Positions 8,702-17,572 of a stretch of DNA of 64,000 bases are shown one piece after another. A model generated the notes under the pieces. That model worked only from the letters and a program-made list of their open reading frames with translations, did not search any database and was not told the origin of the DNA. How positions within the stretch are numbered: position 1 is the first letter of the stretch; each line of letters begins with the position of its first letter. The translations under genes and the position numbers were made by a program. The DNA is from Selenomonadaceae bacterium (GTDB lineage: Bacteria > Bacillota > Negativicutes > Selenomonadales > Selenomonadaceae), in contig JAFRRH010000008.1 in assembly GCA_017428215.1 (NCBI GenBank), forward strand, positions 1 through 64,000. Direction: 5' to 3'.

Positions 8702-10354
8702 TCACCTCGCTTTAACTTTTGCCCAAGTATCTTTCAAGCCGACGACGCGATTGAAAACTAATTTATCGGGCGTAGTATCGGGGTCGACTACAAAATATCC
8801 CAGTCGCAAAAATTGATAATGCGTGCCCGCTCCTGTCCAACGAGCGGAAGGTTCAATCAACGCCTGCTTTACGATTAAAGAGTTTGGATTGAGCGCGGCA
8901 ATAAAATCTTCCGGAATGTTGCCGTTCGCGTCGGTCGTCAAAAGATAATCATACAATCTAACTTCGGCGGGCAATGCAAATTTCGTGCTCACCCAATGAA
9001 TCGTGCCTTTAATTTTACGTCCTGCAGTCGCGCCGCCCGATTTGCTCGTTGGGTCGATTATGCAATGGAGTTCGACGACTTCACCGGCAGAATTTTTAAT
9101 AACTTCGTTGCATTTGATAATGTAAGCGTGTTTAAGTCTGACTTCGCCGCCGGGCTTGAGTCGGAAAAATTTCTTCGGCGCATCTTCCATAAAATCTTCG
9201 CGCTCAATAAAAATTTCTCGCGTAAACGGAACAAAACGACTGCCGCCGCGCTTCGGGTGATTCTCCGCCGTCAAATACTCAACAGAATTTTCATCGACAT
9301 TAGTCAAAACAACTTTTAGCGGGTCAAGGACAGCCATAACTCTATCGGCGTTTTCGTTCAAATCATCGCGGACGCAATGCTCCAACATGGAAATATCGAC
9401 GACGCTGTTAGACTTTGCAACGCCTATTTGCTCGCAAAAATCTCTAATCGCCGCCGGAGTAAAACCGCGTCTCCTAAGCCCGCAAAGTGTCGGCATACGC
9501 GGATCGTCCCAGCCGCGAACGTAATTTTCCTCAACCAACTGTCTAAGCTTGCGTTTACTGGTGATTGTGTTGGTTAAGTCAAGGCGGGCGAATTCAATTT
9601 GGCGCGGGCGTGTGTTCACGTCGAAGCCTAAAGAATCTAAAAGCCAATCATAAAACGGGCGGTGGTCTTCAAATTCAAGCGTGCAAACCGAGTGCGTGAT
9701 ATTTTCAATGGCGTCTTCAAGCGGGTGCGCAAAATCGTACATGGGATAAATCAACCAATCGTCGCCGGTGTGATGATGAGTTGTGCGCGTGATTCTGTAT
9801 ATGACGGGGTCGCGCATATTTATATTGGGGCTTGCCATGTCAATCTTAGCCCGCAAAACTTTTGAGCCGTCTGGGAATTCACCAGCTTTCATGCGCGTAA
9901 ATAAATCCAAATTTTCTTCGACGCTACGATTGCGACAAGGACTTTCCTTGCCCGCCTCTGTCAATGTGCCGCGATAGGCGCGAATTTCCTCCGCGCTAAG
10001 GTCGTCAACATAAGCCAACCCGCGCTTTATCAGCTCAACTGCAAAGTCGTAAAACTTGCCGAAATAATCAGACGCGAAAAATTTTCTATCGCCCCAATCA
10101 AAGCCCAGCCATTTAATATCCTCTTGAATCGAATCGACAAATTCAACGTCCTCTTTAGTCGGGTTGGTGTCGTCGAAGCGCAAATTACACAAGCCGCCAT
10201 TATGAAGCGCAAGCCCAAAATTTAGGCAAACGGATTTCGCGTGCCCAATGTGAAGGTAGCCGTTCGGTTCAGGCGGAAAGCGCGTGTGTATTCCGTCGGT
10301 GTACTTGCCCGCCTTCAAATCGTTTTCAATCTCCTGCTGTACAAAATTTACCAT
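8702..10354 (-). CDS. glnS: Glutaminyl-tRNA synthetase
   Basis: 550 residues, full length. Class I synthetase that charges tRNA-Gln with glutamine in the cytoplasm. HIGH motif at residues 35-38 in [16 protein letters not shown]; the KMSKS counterpart reads TITSKRKL near residue 265; GlnRS-type anticodon-binding beta-barrels follow ([20 protein letters not shown]). The ERFE-like FARLDLT segment distinguishes it from bacterial GltX. Most Firmicutes lack GlnRS and make Gln-tRNA by GatCAB amidation, so its presence suggests an old transfer, as known for some anaerobes. It starts one base after the HD gene stop. Confidence 0.95.
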   Translation of the reverse strand: MVNFVQQEIENDLKAGKYTDGIHTRFPPEPNGYLHIGHAKSVCLNFGLALHNGGLCNLRFDDTNPTKEDVEFVDSIQEDIKWLGFDWGDRKFFASDYFGKFYDFAVELIKRGLAYVDDLSAEEIRAYRGTLTEAGKESPCRNRSVEENLDLFTRMKAGEFPDGSKVLRAKIDMASPNINMRDPVIYRITRTTHHHTGDDWLIYPMYDFAHPLEDAIENITHSVCTLEFEDHRPFYDWLLDSLGFDVNTRPRQIEFARLDLTNTITSKRKLRQLVEENYVRGWDDPRMPTLCGLRRRGFTPAAIRDFCEQIGVAKSNSVVDISMLEHCVRDDLNENADRVMAVLDPLKVVLTNVDENSVEYLTAENHPKRGGSRFVPFTREIFIEREDFMEDAPKKFFRLKPGGEVRLKHAYIIKCNEVIKNSAGEVVELHCIIDPTSKSGGATAGRKIKGTIHWVSTKFALPAEVRLYDYLLTTDANGNIPEDFIAALNPNSLIVKQALIEPSARWTGAGTHYQFLRLGYFVVDPDTTPDKLVFNRVVGLKDTWAKVKAR

Positions 10355-10355
10355 A

Positions 10356-11144
10356 TCAAAACTCCTTTAGTTTTTTATCGACGTGCAATCTTAAGCGGCG
10401 AACACCTTCGGCAATTTTTTCGTCCATAGGCAAATTGGCGACGATTTTTTCAATGTAACCGCGCTCAACAATTTTTTGCATAGTCCACGAAAAATTTATG
10501 TCGTAAATCCACATGAGCCGAACAATTTTTCTGTCGCCGTTCGTGCGAATTTTTCTATAGTCAGCTTGATTGCCTGTCACGAAATTTTCTACAAAGTCGG
10601 GGCTGATGTCGGCAACCAATCTGCTTGTTGACTTAATAAAGTTTGGCATTTTGTCGGCGGCGGATTGAGCAAGGAAAGGTTCCAACACGCGATAAATATC
10701 TAGCTTATCGGCATCGCGAATTATTTTAGCAAAAAATTTTTTCCGCTCGTCGTCAGTCTGCGCGACGGTTTTTTTATTGTGATTCTGAATTGCAAACCTC
10801 ACAAGCTCATAATCCTGCGCGGCAAGTTCTTTAAAAAATTCCAATTCGTCAATAACTTTAAGCGCGAGGTCGGCGTGATCCTCTGAATCGGCGTCGTTGA
10901 AAGTTTTGTAAATGCTGTACTGCCGGAAGCGTCCCACGTCGTGAAACAAGCCGATAATTTCTGCAAGTTCCGCGTCGTGTTTCGGCAACTTTAAAAATTT
11001 GGCAAGCTCCACGCAATTCGCCGTAACGTAGCCCGTGTGTTTTTCCTTTAGCAAAATTCCCTGCTGAACTTCCACGTCGTCCGAATAAAAACTTTTCATG
11101 TAAGCCGTCATCCAATCGTGCATTCGGCTCAACAATTCCCGCAT
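10356..11144 (-). CDS. HD-domain phosphohydrolase
   Basis: 262 residues. HD superfamily metal-dependent phosphohydrolase: conserved His in KEKHTGYV (residue ~36), the HD pair at residues 68-69 (GLFHDVGRF), a later His in DHADLA and the C-terminal Asp in RDADKLDIY. The [13 protein letters not shown] pattern matches a family of uncharacterised HD proteins; substrate unknown, possibly nucleotides. It is first in a run with glnS and has its own promoter at 11183-11211. Confidence 0.8.
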   Translation of the reverse strand: MRELLSRMHDWMTAYMKSFYSDDVEVQQGILLKEKHTGYVTANCVELAKFLKLPKHDAELAEIIGLFHDVGRFRQYSIYKTFNDADSEDHADLALKVIDELEFFKELAAQDYELVRFAIQNHNKKTVAQTDDERKKFFAKIIRDADKLDIYRVLEPFLAQSAADKMPNFIKSTSRLVADISPDFVENFVTGNQADYRKIRTNGDRKIVRLMWIYDINFSWTMQKIVERGYIEKIVANLPMDEKIAEGVRRLRLHVDKKLKEF

Positions 11145-11182
11145 TCAATCCCCCTCCAAAAATTAAAATATCATTAGCGCGA

Positions 11183-11211
11183 ATTATACAACCCTTTAAC
11201 GCTTTACGCAA
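11183..11211 (-). promoter_or_regulatory. Promoter for HD hydrolase-glnS unit
   Basis: On the minus strand: TTGCGT, 17-base spacer, TATAAT (perfect -10). It lies about 40 bases before the HD gene start and is back-to-back with the flavodoxin promoter. Confidence 0.7.
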
Positions 11212-11229
11212 TTTATCTTAGTAAATTTA

Positions 11230-11258
11230 TTGACGGGTAAAAATCCCTGTGTTAATAT
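11230..11258 (+). promoter_or_regulatory. Flavodoxin promoter
   Basis: TTGACG, 17-base spacer, TAATAT, 41 bases before the flavodoxin ATG. Diverges from the HD-glnS promoter. Confidence 0.6.
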
Positions 11259-11298
11259 GTGCACTGCTTAGAGTAAAATTTTTTGGAGGCGATTCTGA

Positions 11299-11727
11299 AT
11301 GAGTAAAATCGCGGTCGTGTTTTGGAGCGGCACCGGCAATACTGAGGAAATGGCGAACGCCGTAGCGGAAGGCGCAAAAGAAGCGGGCGCAGATGTCGAA
11401 GTATTCCAGGTTGACGAATTCAACGCAACTGACATGGCGGATTATAACGGTTTCCTGTTCGGTTGCCCGGCTATGGGCGACGAAGTTTTGGAAGAAGATT
11501 CCTTCGAGCCGTTCTTTACCGAAGCTGAAAGCAAGCTCAATGGCGTGCCGGTTGGTTTGTTCGGTAGCTACGGCTGGGGCGGCGGCATTTGGATGGAAAA
11601 TTGGAGCGAACGTACCAAAGAAGCCGGCGCAAAATTCGTTGGCTCTGTGATTGCGGAAAATGCTCCCGATGATACCGCCCTTGAGGATTGCCGCAAACTC
11701 GGCGAGGATTTGGCTAAGGCTGTGTAA
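11299..11727 (+). CDS. Flavodoxin
   Basis: 142 residues, short-chain flavodoxin. The FMN phosphate loop is WSGTGNTEEMA (residues 9-19); the aromatic loop SYGWGGGIWMENW and the second loop GCPAMGDEVLEE complete the FMN site. It carries single electrons between redox enzymes, replacing ferredoxin in anaerobes. Single-gene unit with its own promoter, TTGGAGGCG ribosome site and terminator, which fits high expression. Confidence 0.93.
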   Translation: MSKIAVVFWSGTGNTEEMANAVAEGAKEAGADVEVFQVDEFNATDMADYNGFLFGCPAMGDEVLEEDSFEPFFTEAESKLNGVPVGLFGSYGWGGGIWMENWSERTKEAGAKFVGSVIAENAPDDTALEDCRKLGEDLAKAV

Positions 11728-11752
11728 ATATTTTTAGACGAGATAAAAAAGT

Positions 11753-11782
11753 CCCTCGCAACTTGCGGGGGATAATTTTTTC
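11753..11782 (+). terminator. Terminator between flavodoxin and GNAT gene
   Basis: CCCTCGCA-ACT-TGCGGGGG: eight pairs (one G-U), three-base loop, then a T6 run. It serves the flavodoxin gene and lies against the end of the convergent GNAT gene. Confidence 0.8.
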
Positions 11783-12313
11783 TTACATATCAGACTTTCC
11801 ATAGCGAGCAAAATATTCGCGGGCTAACATTCCTAATACAATTAAATTTTCGTAGACGCCGTTGGTTAAAAGATATTCACGCAGAACGCCTTCACGAATA
11901 AAGCCCGAACTTTCATAGAGGTGGAGCGCGATTGAATTGTATTCTTTGCAGTCAATCCATACGCGATGAAATTTTTTAATCTCAAACGTCCACTTAAGCA
12001 AAAGTTTCAAAGCTTCGCGACCGTAGCCAATACCTTTCTTGTCGATGATGACGTGAGTATATTCCGCGCAGGGCGAATCCATTTCACGCAACATAAAATA
12101 TCCGACGGCAATTCCCGTATCAATTTCCTCTATAATCACGTCCAATTTTTCCGAGCCGTCCGAATTTATAATTGCGCGGTGATAATCCTCGTCAAACGGT
12201 ACGATAAATTTTAAATTCTCTGGCGCGAATTGTAACGCCATTATGTAACCTAAATCCGTCACGTTCGCCCGCCGCAAGCGCAATCTTTTTCCTTCGATTA
12301 AAACTTCGTTCAT
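11783..12313 (-). CDS. GNAT-family N-acetyltransferase (RimJ/RimL-like)
   Basis: 176 residues. Acetyl-CoA-dependent transferase; the acetyl-CoA loop is IDKKGIGYGREALKLLL, followed by FHRVWIDCKEYNSIALHLYE and SSGFIREGVLRE, the usual RimJ/RimL/SpeG-like C-terminal half. The acceptor (protein N-terminus, amine or sugar) is not evident. ATG at 12313 has TAAGGAG upstream; the longer frame to 12397 would run into the MscS promoter region and lacks a ribosome site. Confidence 0.82.
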   Translation of the reverse strand: MNEVLIEGKRLRLRRANVTDLGYIMALQFAPENLKFIVPFDEDYHRAIINSDGSEKLDVIIEEIDTGIAVGYFMLREMDSPCAEYTHVIIDKKGIGYGREALKLLLKWTFEIKKFHRVWIDCKEYNSIALHLYESSGFIREGVLREYLLTNGVYENLIVLGMLAREYFARYGKSDM

Positions 12314-12379
12314 TGCTATCAACTCCTTAGCGATTAATATATCAGCAAAAAAATTTTTTTCAAGTAAGAGGTGTTTTGT

Positions 12380-13480
12380 TTGGAATATTTTCAACACATT
12401 GACTGGTGGGCTTTAGGGCAAAAGCTCATTTTGCCCGCGTGTATCTTAGTGTTTTCGTTTTTCGTCGGCGTTACGATCAATCGAATGTTGACGCAAAAAC
12501 TTGCGGGGCGTGTCAAAGCTAGCGAGTCGGAACTCATGGAAATTTTTTTCCGCGCAATGAGAGGCGTACCAATTTCCTTGTGCATGGTAATTGGTCTTTA
12601 TTGGAGCGTCACAACTTCTGACATGCCCGCCGGTCTGGAAAGGCTTTTTTCTTACGTTCTGTTCGCGATGATTATTTTTTCGTTGACGCGAGTTTGTGAA
12701 CGTACGTTGTCGGGCTTTATTCGACTGAAGTTTTCCAGCTCAAGCGACATGACTCAATCGACGCTACTCGATACGATTTTCCGCGTGGCGATTTACGCTT
12801 CGGGCGTGCTCATCATTTTGGATTACTTTGAGATTTCAATCGCGCCGATTATCGCGGCTATGGGTGTCGGCAGTATGGCGATTGGTCTCGGCTTGAAGGA
12901 GACTTTAGAAAATATTTTTTCGGGACTGCAAATTATTATTTCAAAACAAATTCGCGTTAACGATTACATAAGGCTTTCGTCGGGCGACGAGGGACGAGTC
13001 ACCGATATTAACTGGCGATATATTACGGTTATGCCGGCGTCGAAAAGTAGCGTCGTCGTCATTCCGAACAAAATGATTGCCAGTTCCGTCACTACAAATT
13101 TTTCTCAGCCGCACGATGATATTGTTCTTGTAGTGCCAATCGGCGTCGGTTATGAAAGCGACCTTGAGCATGTTGAGCAAGTGACGGTTGAAGTTGCTCG
13201 CGAACTTCAGACAAAAATTGACGGCTACGAACCGAGATTTGATTCGGAAGGCGTCGACAGAAATCCTCTTGCGCCCGTCGTCCGCTATCAAGCTTTTAAT
13301 GATTCGTCGATTGATTTCAACGCGATTATGCACGTCCAACTTTTTACCAACCAATATCTTTTAAAGCATGAATTTATTAAGGAAATCACGAAGCGTTATC
13401 GCGAAGAGGGCATTAATATTCCGTTCCCGATTCGCACGCTTGATTTGCCTGATAATACAAAAGTTGATTTAAGGAAGTGA
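12380..13480 (+). CDS. MscS-family mechanosensitive channel
   Basis: 366 residues. Three N-terminal hydrophobic segments (ILVFSFFVGVTI; ISLCMVIGLYWSV; YVLFAMIIFSLT), then the pore helix region SGVLIILDYFEISIAPIIAA and MGVGSMAIGLGLKETLENI, which carries the Gly/Ala-packed TM3 of MscS. The beta domain follows (LSSGDEGRVTDINWRYITV, VVIPNKMIAS) and an alpha/beta C-terminal domain. It releases solutes when membrane tension rises. TTG at 12380 is chosen since AAGAGGTG lies six bases upstream; GTG at 12371 is the alternative. Confidence 0.9.
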   Translation: MEYFQHIDWWALGQKLILPACILVFSFFVGVTINRMLTQKLAGRVKASESELMEIFFRAMRGVPISLCMVIGLYWSVTTSDMPAGLERLFSYVLFAMIIFSLTRVCERTLSGFIRLKFSSSSDMTQSTLLDTIFRVAIYASGVLIILDYFEISIAPIIAAMGVGSMAIGLGLKETLENIFSGLQIIISKQIRVNDYIRLSSGDEGRVTDINWRYITVMPASKSSVVVIPNKMIASSVTTNFSQPHDDIVLVVPIGVGYESDLEHVEQVTVEVARELQTKIDGYEPRFDSEGVDRNPLAPVVRYQAFNDSSIDFNAIMHVQLFTNQYLLKHEFIKEITKRYREEGINIPFPIRTLDLPDNTKVDLRK

Positions 13481-13486
13481 TTGCTT

Positions 13487-13774
13487 ATGATTGTTGACGG
13501 TGTTAAGGTTAATTTTGTTGGCATTGATGACGCTACGCGCGAGGAGGCGGCTAACTATGTTGCTTATGTTCGCGGACGCGTCTCGGAGCCTGTCAAAACC
13601 ATCTCGGTTAAGCTATGCGACGACGGTTTAGTTGACGTAAGTTACACGGCACGCGGCGAAAAGTTCGAGCGTATCCGCCGGATTACTGGGTACTTGACCG
13701 GCGATTTAAACTCGTGGAACAATGCCAAACGTTCAGAGGAGCACGACCGCGTTAAGCACGACATTTTTAACTGA
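13487..13774 (+). CDS. Small protein resembling the C-terminal tail of anaerobic ribonucleotide reductase NrdD
   Basis: 95 residues. The C-terminal third, FERIRRITGYLTGDLNSWNN followed by AKRSEEHDRVKHD, resembles the segment near the C-terminus of class III ribonucleotide reductases (R(I/V)TGY...WN.GK..E...R). The N-terminal part is an alpha/beta stretch without cysteines, and no glycyl-radical motif or zinc ligands are present, so it cannot be the enzyme. Stand-alone proteins of this kind are annotated as NrdD-like in Firmicutes; their role is unknown to me. It begins right after the MscS stop behind AAGGAAGTGA; TTG at 13481 is an alternative start. Confidence 0.55.
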   Translation: MIVDGVKVNFVGIDDATREEAANYVAYVRGRVSEPVKTISVKLCDDGLVDVSYTARGEKFERIRRITGYLTGDLNSWNNAKRSEEHDRVKHDIFN

Positions 13775-13784
13775 TAAAAAATTA

Positions 13785-13814
13785 GAGCCGCTCGCAAATT
13801 GAACGGCTCTTTTT
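13785..13814 (+). terminator. Terminator after NrdD-like gene
   Basis: GAGCCG pairs with CGGCTC around a 13-base loop, followed by T5. Also abuts the end of the convergent DUF3298 gene. Confidence 0.7.
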
Positions 13815-13819
13815 GTTGC

Positions 13820-14458
13820 TCAAGCGTCAATGTCAACGTCGATTATTCCCATCGCATACGGCGCAACTTCGTATTGCTGGAAAATAAAATGCACGTGGAG
13901 ATTTTCGTCCCAATAAAAATATTCGGGCAGATTTTTCAGTGGCAATGCTTCGGGGAAAAGATAAAGTTTCTCGCGCTGGGCTTTTTCACGGAGTTTGTTT
14001 TCAAGGCGTCCTTTTATTTCTTCTACGCTGACACCTGAGCCGACGTCCGTCAAATAATCAAGTCCCATACGATTGCCCGACGACATATTAAAATTCAGTG
14101 CATGCAAATAAGATGCTGGGTGCGCCGCGCCCTCAAAATATTGGCTTTTGCTTATGAGCAAACTTAGAATTACAGTATTGCCCGCCCCGTTGCAAGCGAC
14201 CTCGTAATTTGTGCGGGCGTCAAGAACTTTGCGATTATCGTATTGTGCGGCGTAGTGCAATCCCTTGATAAAACTCATAAGTTCCTCTTTAATTTTAGCG
14301 TTAATTTTTTGGTCAATCGCCTCGTCGCCTGTGTGCACTACTGGATAAACAATTTTATCGTTGCCATTGAAACAAGCCGATTCAATAGTTGCCGCGCTAC
14401 AAAAACTTTGAACGCTAACAATCAGCGCAAGCAACGTTAAGAATAAAATTTTCCGCAT
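13820..14458 (-). CDS. Exported DUF3298/RsiV-like protein
   Basis: 212 residues. Signal peptide at residues 1-22 (MRKILFLTLLALIVSVQSFC, then SAA). The rest matches the DUF4163-DUF3298 pair found in RsiV and other exported proteins: YPVVHTGDEAIDQKINAKI at the start and GLDYLTDVGSG...EALPLKNLPEYFYWDENLHVHF.QQYEVAPYAMG near the end, with FQQYEVAPYA being the DUF3298 hallmark. Unlike RsiV there is no transmembrane anchor or anti-sigma domain, so it is a free periplasmic protein. In RsiV this domain binds lysozyme; whether that holds here is unknown. Start ATG has GGAGGTGATTTTT upstream. Confidence 0.75.
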   Translation of the reverse strand: MRKILFLTLLALIVSVQSFCSAATIESACFNGNDKIVYPVVHTGDEAIDQKINAKIKEELMSFIKGLHYAAQYDNRKVLDARTNYEVACNGAGNTVILSLLISKSQYFEGAAHPASYLHALNFNMSSGNRMGLDYLTDVGSGVSVEEIKGRLENKLREKAQREKLYLFPEALPLKNLPEYFYWDENLHVHFIFQQYEVAPYAMGIIDVDIDA

Positions 14459-14478
14459 AAAAATCACCTCCGCGCAGA

Positions 14479-14506
14479 TTATAGCATGCGGAAAAATTTT
14501 GTCGAC
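14479..14506 (-). promoter_or_regulatory. Promoter of the DUF3298 gene
   Basis: Minus strand TCGACA, 16-base spacer ending TGC, then TATAAT: an extended -10 promoter. The predicted transcript starts almost at the ribosome site, giving a very short leader. Confidence 0.55.
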
Positions 14507-14530
14507 GCGCAGAATTTTTTTTGCTATCAT
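14500..14530 (+). promoter_or_regulatory. Possible promoter of the ABC-F gene
   Basis: Extended -10 TGCTATCAT at 14522-14530 with only a weak -35 (TTGTCG at 14500, spacer 19). It overlaps the divergent DUF3298 promoter. Confidence 0.35.
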
Positions 14531-14555
14531 AAACAAAAACTTTAGAGGCTAAATA

Positions 14556-16205
14556 ATGATTCTACTTGATAACGTTACAAAATTTTATGGCGAACGGCTA
14601 ATCTTCCGCGACGTGACTTTTAAAGTTGTTGACGGAGAAAAATTAGGCATCGTCGGCAAAAACGGCGCGGGCAAATCGACGCTAGTTAAAATTATGACGG
14701 GTGCGGAGCCTTTCGACGCTGGGACAATCGGCGGGCTACGTTCAGAGGATATTGGCTTTGTTGAACAGACGCCAAAATTTACGGCGGCAACGCTTCTCGA
14801 CGAAATGTTAGCCGTTGGTGTCGAAAAATTTCAAGCGCGGAAAATTTTATTCGGGCTGGGCTTTACAGAGGCGGAGCTTGAAAAAAATCCGAACCATTTC
14901 AGCGGCGGCGAATCAGCTAAAATTTCCTTAGCAAAAGCTCTGTTAAACGAGCCGCGCATTTTGATTTTGGACGAGCCTACTAATCACCTCGATATTTACT
15001 CGATAGAATTTCTGGAGGAGTTCATTAAAAATTATCGCGGCACAGTCATTGCCGTCACACACGACAGACATTTTCTGCAGAATTGCGTTGAGAAAATTTT
15101 GGATATGGAGAACGGGCGGGCGACGCTTTATCCTGGTAACTATGAAAAATTTGTTCAACTTAAAAAGGAACGGCGCGAAGCTGAACTTAAAGCTTACGAA
15201 AAACAACAGGAAGAAATTGCAAAGCTGGAAGATTTCGTACGGCGCAATAAAGTTCGGGCGTCTACGGCAAAACGTGCGCGAAGTCGTCAAATAATGCTTG
15301 ACCGTATGGAACGCTTGGAAAAGCCGCCGTCTGTCGAAACTTCTAACATTAAACTCAACGACGCCGCCGAATCAGCTAACCGCGTTTTGATTCTGGAGAA
15401 AATTTTTTTCAAGAACATAATCAAAGACTTCAGCGCGGAAATTTTCAAAGGGGAAAAAATTGGACTAATCGGGCGCAATGGCGTCGGCAAATCTACGTTA
15501 CTAAAAATTATCGTCGGCGAATTTAAAGCTGACAGCGGCGAAATAAAAATCGGCAACCGCGTTAAAATCGGCTACCTTTCACAAGGACACGAGGAACTTA
15601 ACGAAAATCGCACACCGCTTGAAGAATTAAATTACGAATTCGGCTTGACGGAAGGACAAGCACGCTCGGAACTCGCCAGATTAAATTTGTTCGCGCAAGT
15701 TGTCGAAAAGCCGATTGCAGATTTATCCGGCGGCGAAAAAACTCGCGTCGCACTGACGAAATTAATCTTGACGGGCGCAAATTTCCTAATCCTCGACGAG
15801 CCGACGAATCATTTAGATTTACCTGCGCGGGAGGCAATAGAATCTGCGCTAAACGAATTCGACGGGACAATTTTAATCGTCACGCACGATCGATATTTAC
15901 TTGACAAAGTGGCGACGCGAATAATAGAATTTCTACCAGTTAGGAATGAGGAATTAGAAATTAAAAACGAAAAACCTGCGCGGGCTACGTCAAAGCCAAA
16001 ATCTTCTACACCAAAAACTAACACGCAGGCATTAGATAAAATCGAGGCACAAATAAAAATGGCGGAAATGGAACTTAAAATGATAGAACACGAAATAAAC
16101 AGCGCGAGCGAGCCAGAAAAGCTAACGACATTAGCGGCGGCACATGCGGCAAAAATCGCGGAAATCGACGAACTTTATTTGCGTTGGGAGGAATTGCAAT
16201 GTTGA
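14556..16205 (+). CDS. ABC-F family ATPase (ribosome-associated)
   Basis: 549 residues with two ABC ATPase domains and no membrane segment, the ABC-F layout. Domain 1 has Walker A GKNGAGKST, signature FSGGESAKISLAKAL and ILDEPTNHLD; the linker is charged and helical (ELKAYEKQQEEIAKLEDFV); domain 2 has GRNGVGKST, LSGGEKTRVALTKL and ILDEPTNHLD; the C-terminal ~60 residues form a coiled-coil extension as in Uup. ABC-F proteins act at the ribosomal E site to relieve stalling or give antibiotic protection; the subgroup cannot be fixed by eye, though the coiled coil favours Uup/YfmR-like. The downstream gene starts inside its last codons. Confidence 0.9.
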   Translation: MILLDNVTKFYGERLIFRDVTFKVVDGEKLGIVGKNGAGKSTLVKIMTGAEPFDAGTIGGLRSEDIGFVEQTPKFTAATLLDEMLAVGVEKFQARKILFGLGFTEAELEKNPNHFSGGESAKISLAKALLNEPRILILDEPTNHLDIYSIEFLEEFIKNYRGTVIAVTHDRHFLQNCVEKILDMENGRATLYPGNYEKFVQLKKERREAELKAYEKQQEEIAKLEDFVRRNKVRASTAKRARSRQIMLDRMERLEKPPSVETSNIKLNDAAESANRVLILEKIFFKNIIKDFSAEIFKGEKIGLIGRNGVGKSTLLKIIVGEFKADSGEIKIGNRVKIGYLSQGHEELNENRTPLEELNYEFGLTEGQARSELARLNLFAQVVEKPIADLSGGEKTRVALTKLILTGANFLILDEPTNHLDLPAREAIESALNEFDGTILIVTHDRYLLDKVATRIIEFLPVRNEELEIKNEKPARATSKPKSSTPKTNTQALDKIEAQIKMAEMELKMIEHEINSASEPEKLTTLAAAHAAKIAEIDELYLRWEELQC

Positions 16206-17533
16206 GAATTATTCCGCTTGTCCTTGCCATTGCGTTATGTTTTTCCAATCTTGGCTTTATAAATCTGGGCGGTCGCATTGAGGAAAATGATTCTGTAAAA
16301 GTTGCCGACGCGCACGCCCCGCACAATCACCTAACGCAAGATAAAAACGTTCAAGCCGCCGTAATTGGCGAGGTATACAGCTTTGAAGACGCAACCGACG
16401 CACCCGCTCAAGATATTTCCGATGAAATTATTCAGCGCGAACAAAATATTTTGCGGCTTTACTGGGATATTGTTCCGAACGCCGTAAAGTATGAAGTCTT
16501 AATCGAGGGCGCAACGTTTTACGCTTACACCAACGGCATTGAAATTCCCGTCGATAACGTAAACGCCAAGTTTCAAGTAAACGCAATTTCTCTAGAGGGC
16601 ACGACGCTACAAAATAAATTGCCGATTGTTTCTATCGATACCAATCCGACTTCGCCTCTTACGACAACAGAATTTGATAAAATGAATTATCCGCCGCTTT
16701 ACCCCGTGTACTCGTGGATACCGACGAACGGCGCGGATCATTACGAAATTGAACTTATAAAGGACGGCAAGATTATCCGCCGATATTTTACACAATCACA
16801 GCCACAAGATGATAACTTTGATTTTTATGATAAACAACCGGTGCTTGACGAGGGCGAATATTTTTGGCGAGTACGCGGTTTCAATCAAGACAATCAGCCG
16901 TTGACTCGTTGGTCTGAAAAAAATTCTTCCAACAGTTTCGAGGTCAAACATCAAGTTCGATTCTGTGCGCTCGGTGACAGCATAACGCACGGCGGCGGCT
17001 CAATTTCCGTTCCGCCTTCGACTGTCATGTATAATTGGGAAACTTACTGCGCTATTCCCGTTAAAAATCTCGGCAGGAGCGGCGACACTACAGCGGAACT
17101 TTTAGCGCGTTTCAATAATGACGTGTTGCCTTTCCGCCCCGAAGTTTTATTTATTATGGCGGGCGTCAACGATTATCGCGCAAATATTTTAGGTTCGGAG
17201 TCGGTTGAAAATTTAATAATGCTTAGAGATAAATGCGAGCAAAACGGGATTAAGCCCGTGTTCTTGACACCTACGCCACTTAACCCCGCGCAGATTCAAA
17301 AAGTTAATTTTGTTGAACCGCCGCCAGAAGATTGGCAAGAACATCAGCGATTTATTTGCGAGTGGATTCGCGACCAAGAATTTTTTATAGATGTAAACGA
17401 AAAACTCACTGACGACGCCGGAAATCTGATTGATTCGTTAAGTGTTGACGGCTTGCACCCCGACGCCGACGGCAAAAGGATTATCGGCGAGGCGGTTGCC
17501 GCGTGGTTGGATAAATATTTGAACTTGAAATAA
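16199..17533 (+). CDS. Exported SGNH/GDSL hydrolase
   Basis: 444 residues. Hydrophobic N-terminus MLRIIPLVLAIALCFSNLGF is a signal peptide or anchor. Residues ~80-250 look like two fibronectin-type-III-like beta units (NILRLYWDIVPNAVKYEVLI; YPVYSWIPTNGADHYEIEL; GEYFWRVRGF). The C-terminal ~200 residues are an SGNH hydrolase: block I FCALGDSITHGGG with the nucleophile Ser, block II GRSGDTTAELLARF, block III AGVNDYR, block V DGLHPDADGK with the catalytic Asp and His. Likely an envelope esterase or deacylase acting on polysaccharide or lipid. ATG at 16199 has GGGAGGAATTGCA upstream and overlaps the ABC-F stop by seven bases. Confidence 0.85.
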   Translation: MLRIIPLVLAIALCFSNLGFINLGGRIEENDSVKVADAHAPHNHLTQDKNVQAAVIGEVYSFEDATDAPAQDISDEIIQREQNILRLYWDIVPNAVKYEVLIEGATFYAYTNGIEIPVDNVNAKFQVNAISLEGTTLQNKLPIVSIDTNPTSPLTTTEFDKMNYPPLYPVYSWIPTNGADHYEIELIKDGKIIRRYFTQSQPQDDNFDFYDKQPVLDEGEYFWRVRGFNQDNQPLTRWSEKNSSNSFEVKHQVRFCALGDSITHGGGSISVPPSTVMYNWETYCAIPVKNLGRSGDTTAELLARFNNDVLPFRPEVLFIMAGVNDYRANILGSESVENLIMLRDKCEQNGIKPVFLTPTPLNPAQIQKVNFVEPPPEDWQEHQRFICEWIRDQEFFIDVNEKLTDDAGNLIDSLSVDGLHPDADGKRIIGEAVAAWLDKYLNLK

Positions 17534-17537
17534 AAAA

Positions 17538-17568
17538 TTCCCGTCAAAATCGGCGGGAAAATTTTTTT
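17538..17568 (+). terminator. Terminator after the SGNH hydrolase gene
   Basis: TTCCCG(TC) pairs with (GG)CGGGAA, followed by A-A-T7. Lies between two convergent genes. Confidence 0.7.
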
Positions 17569-17572
17569 GTTA

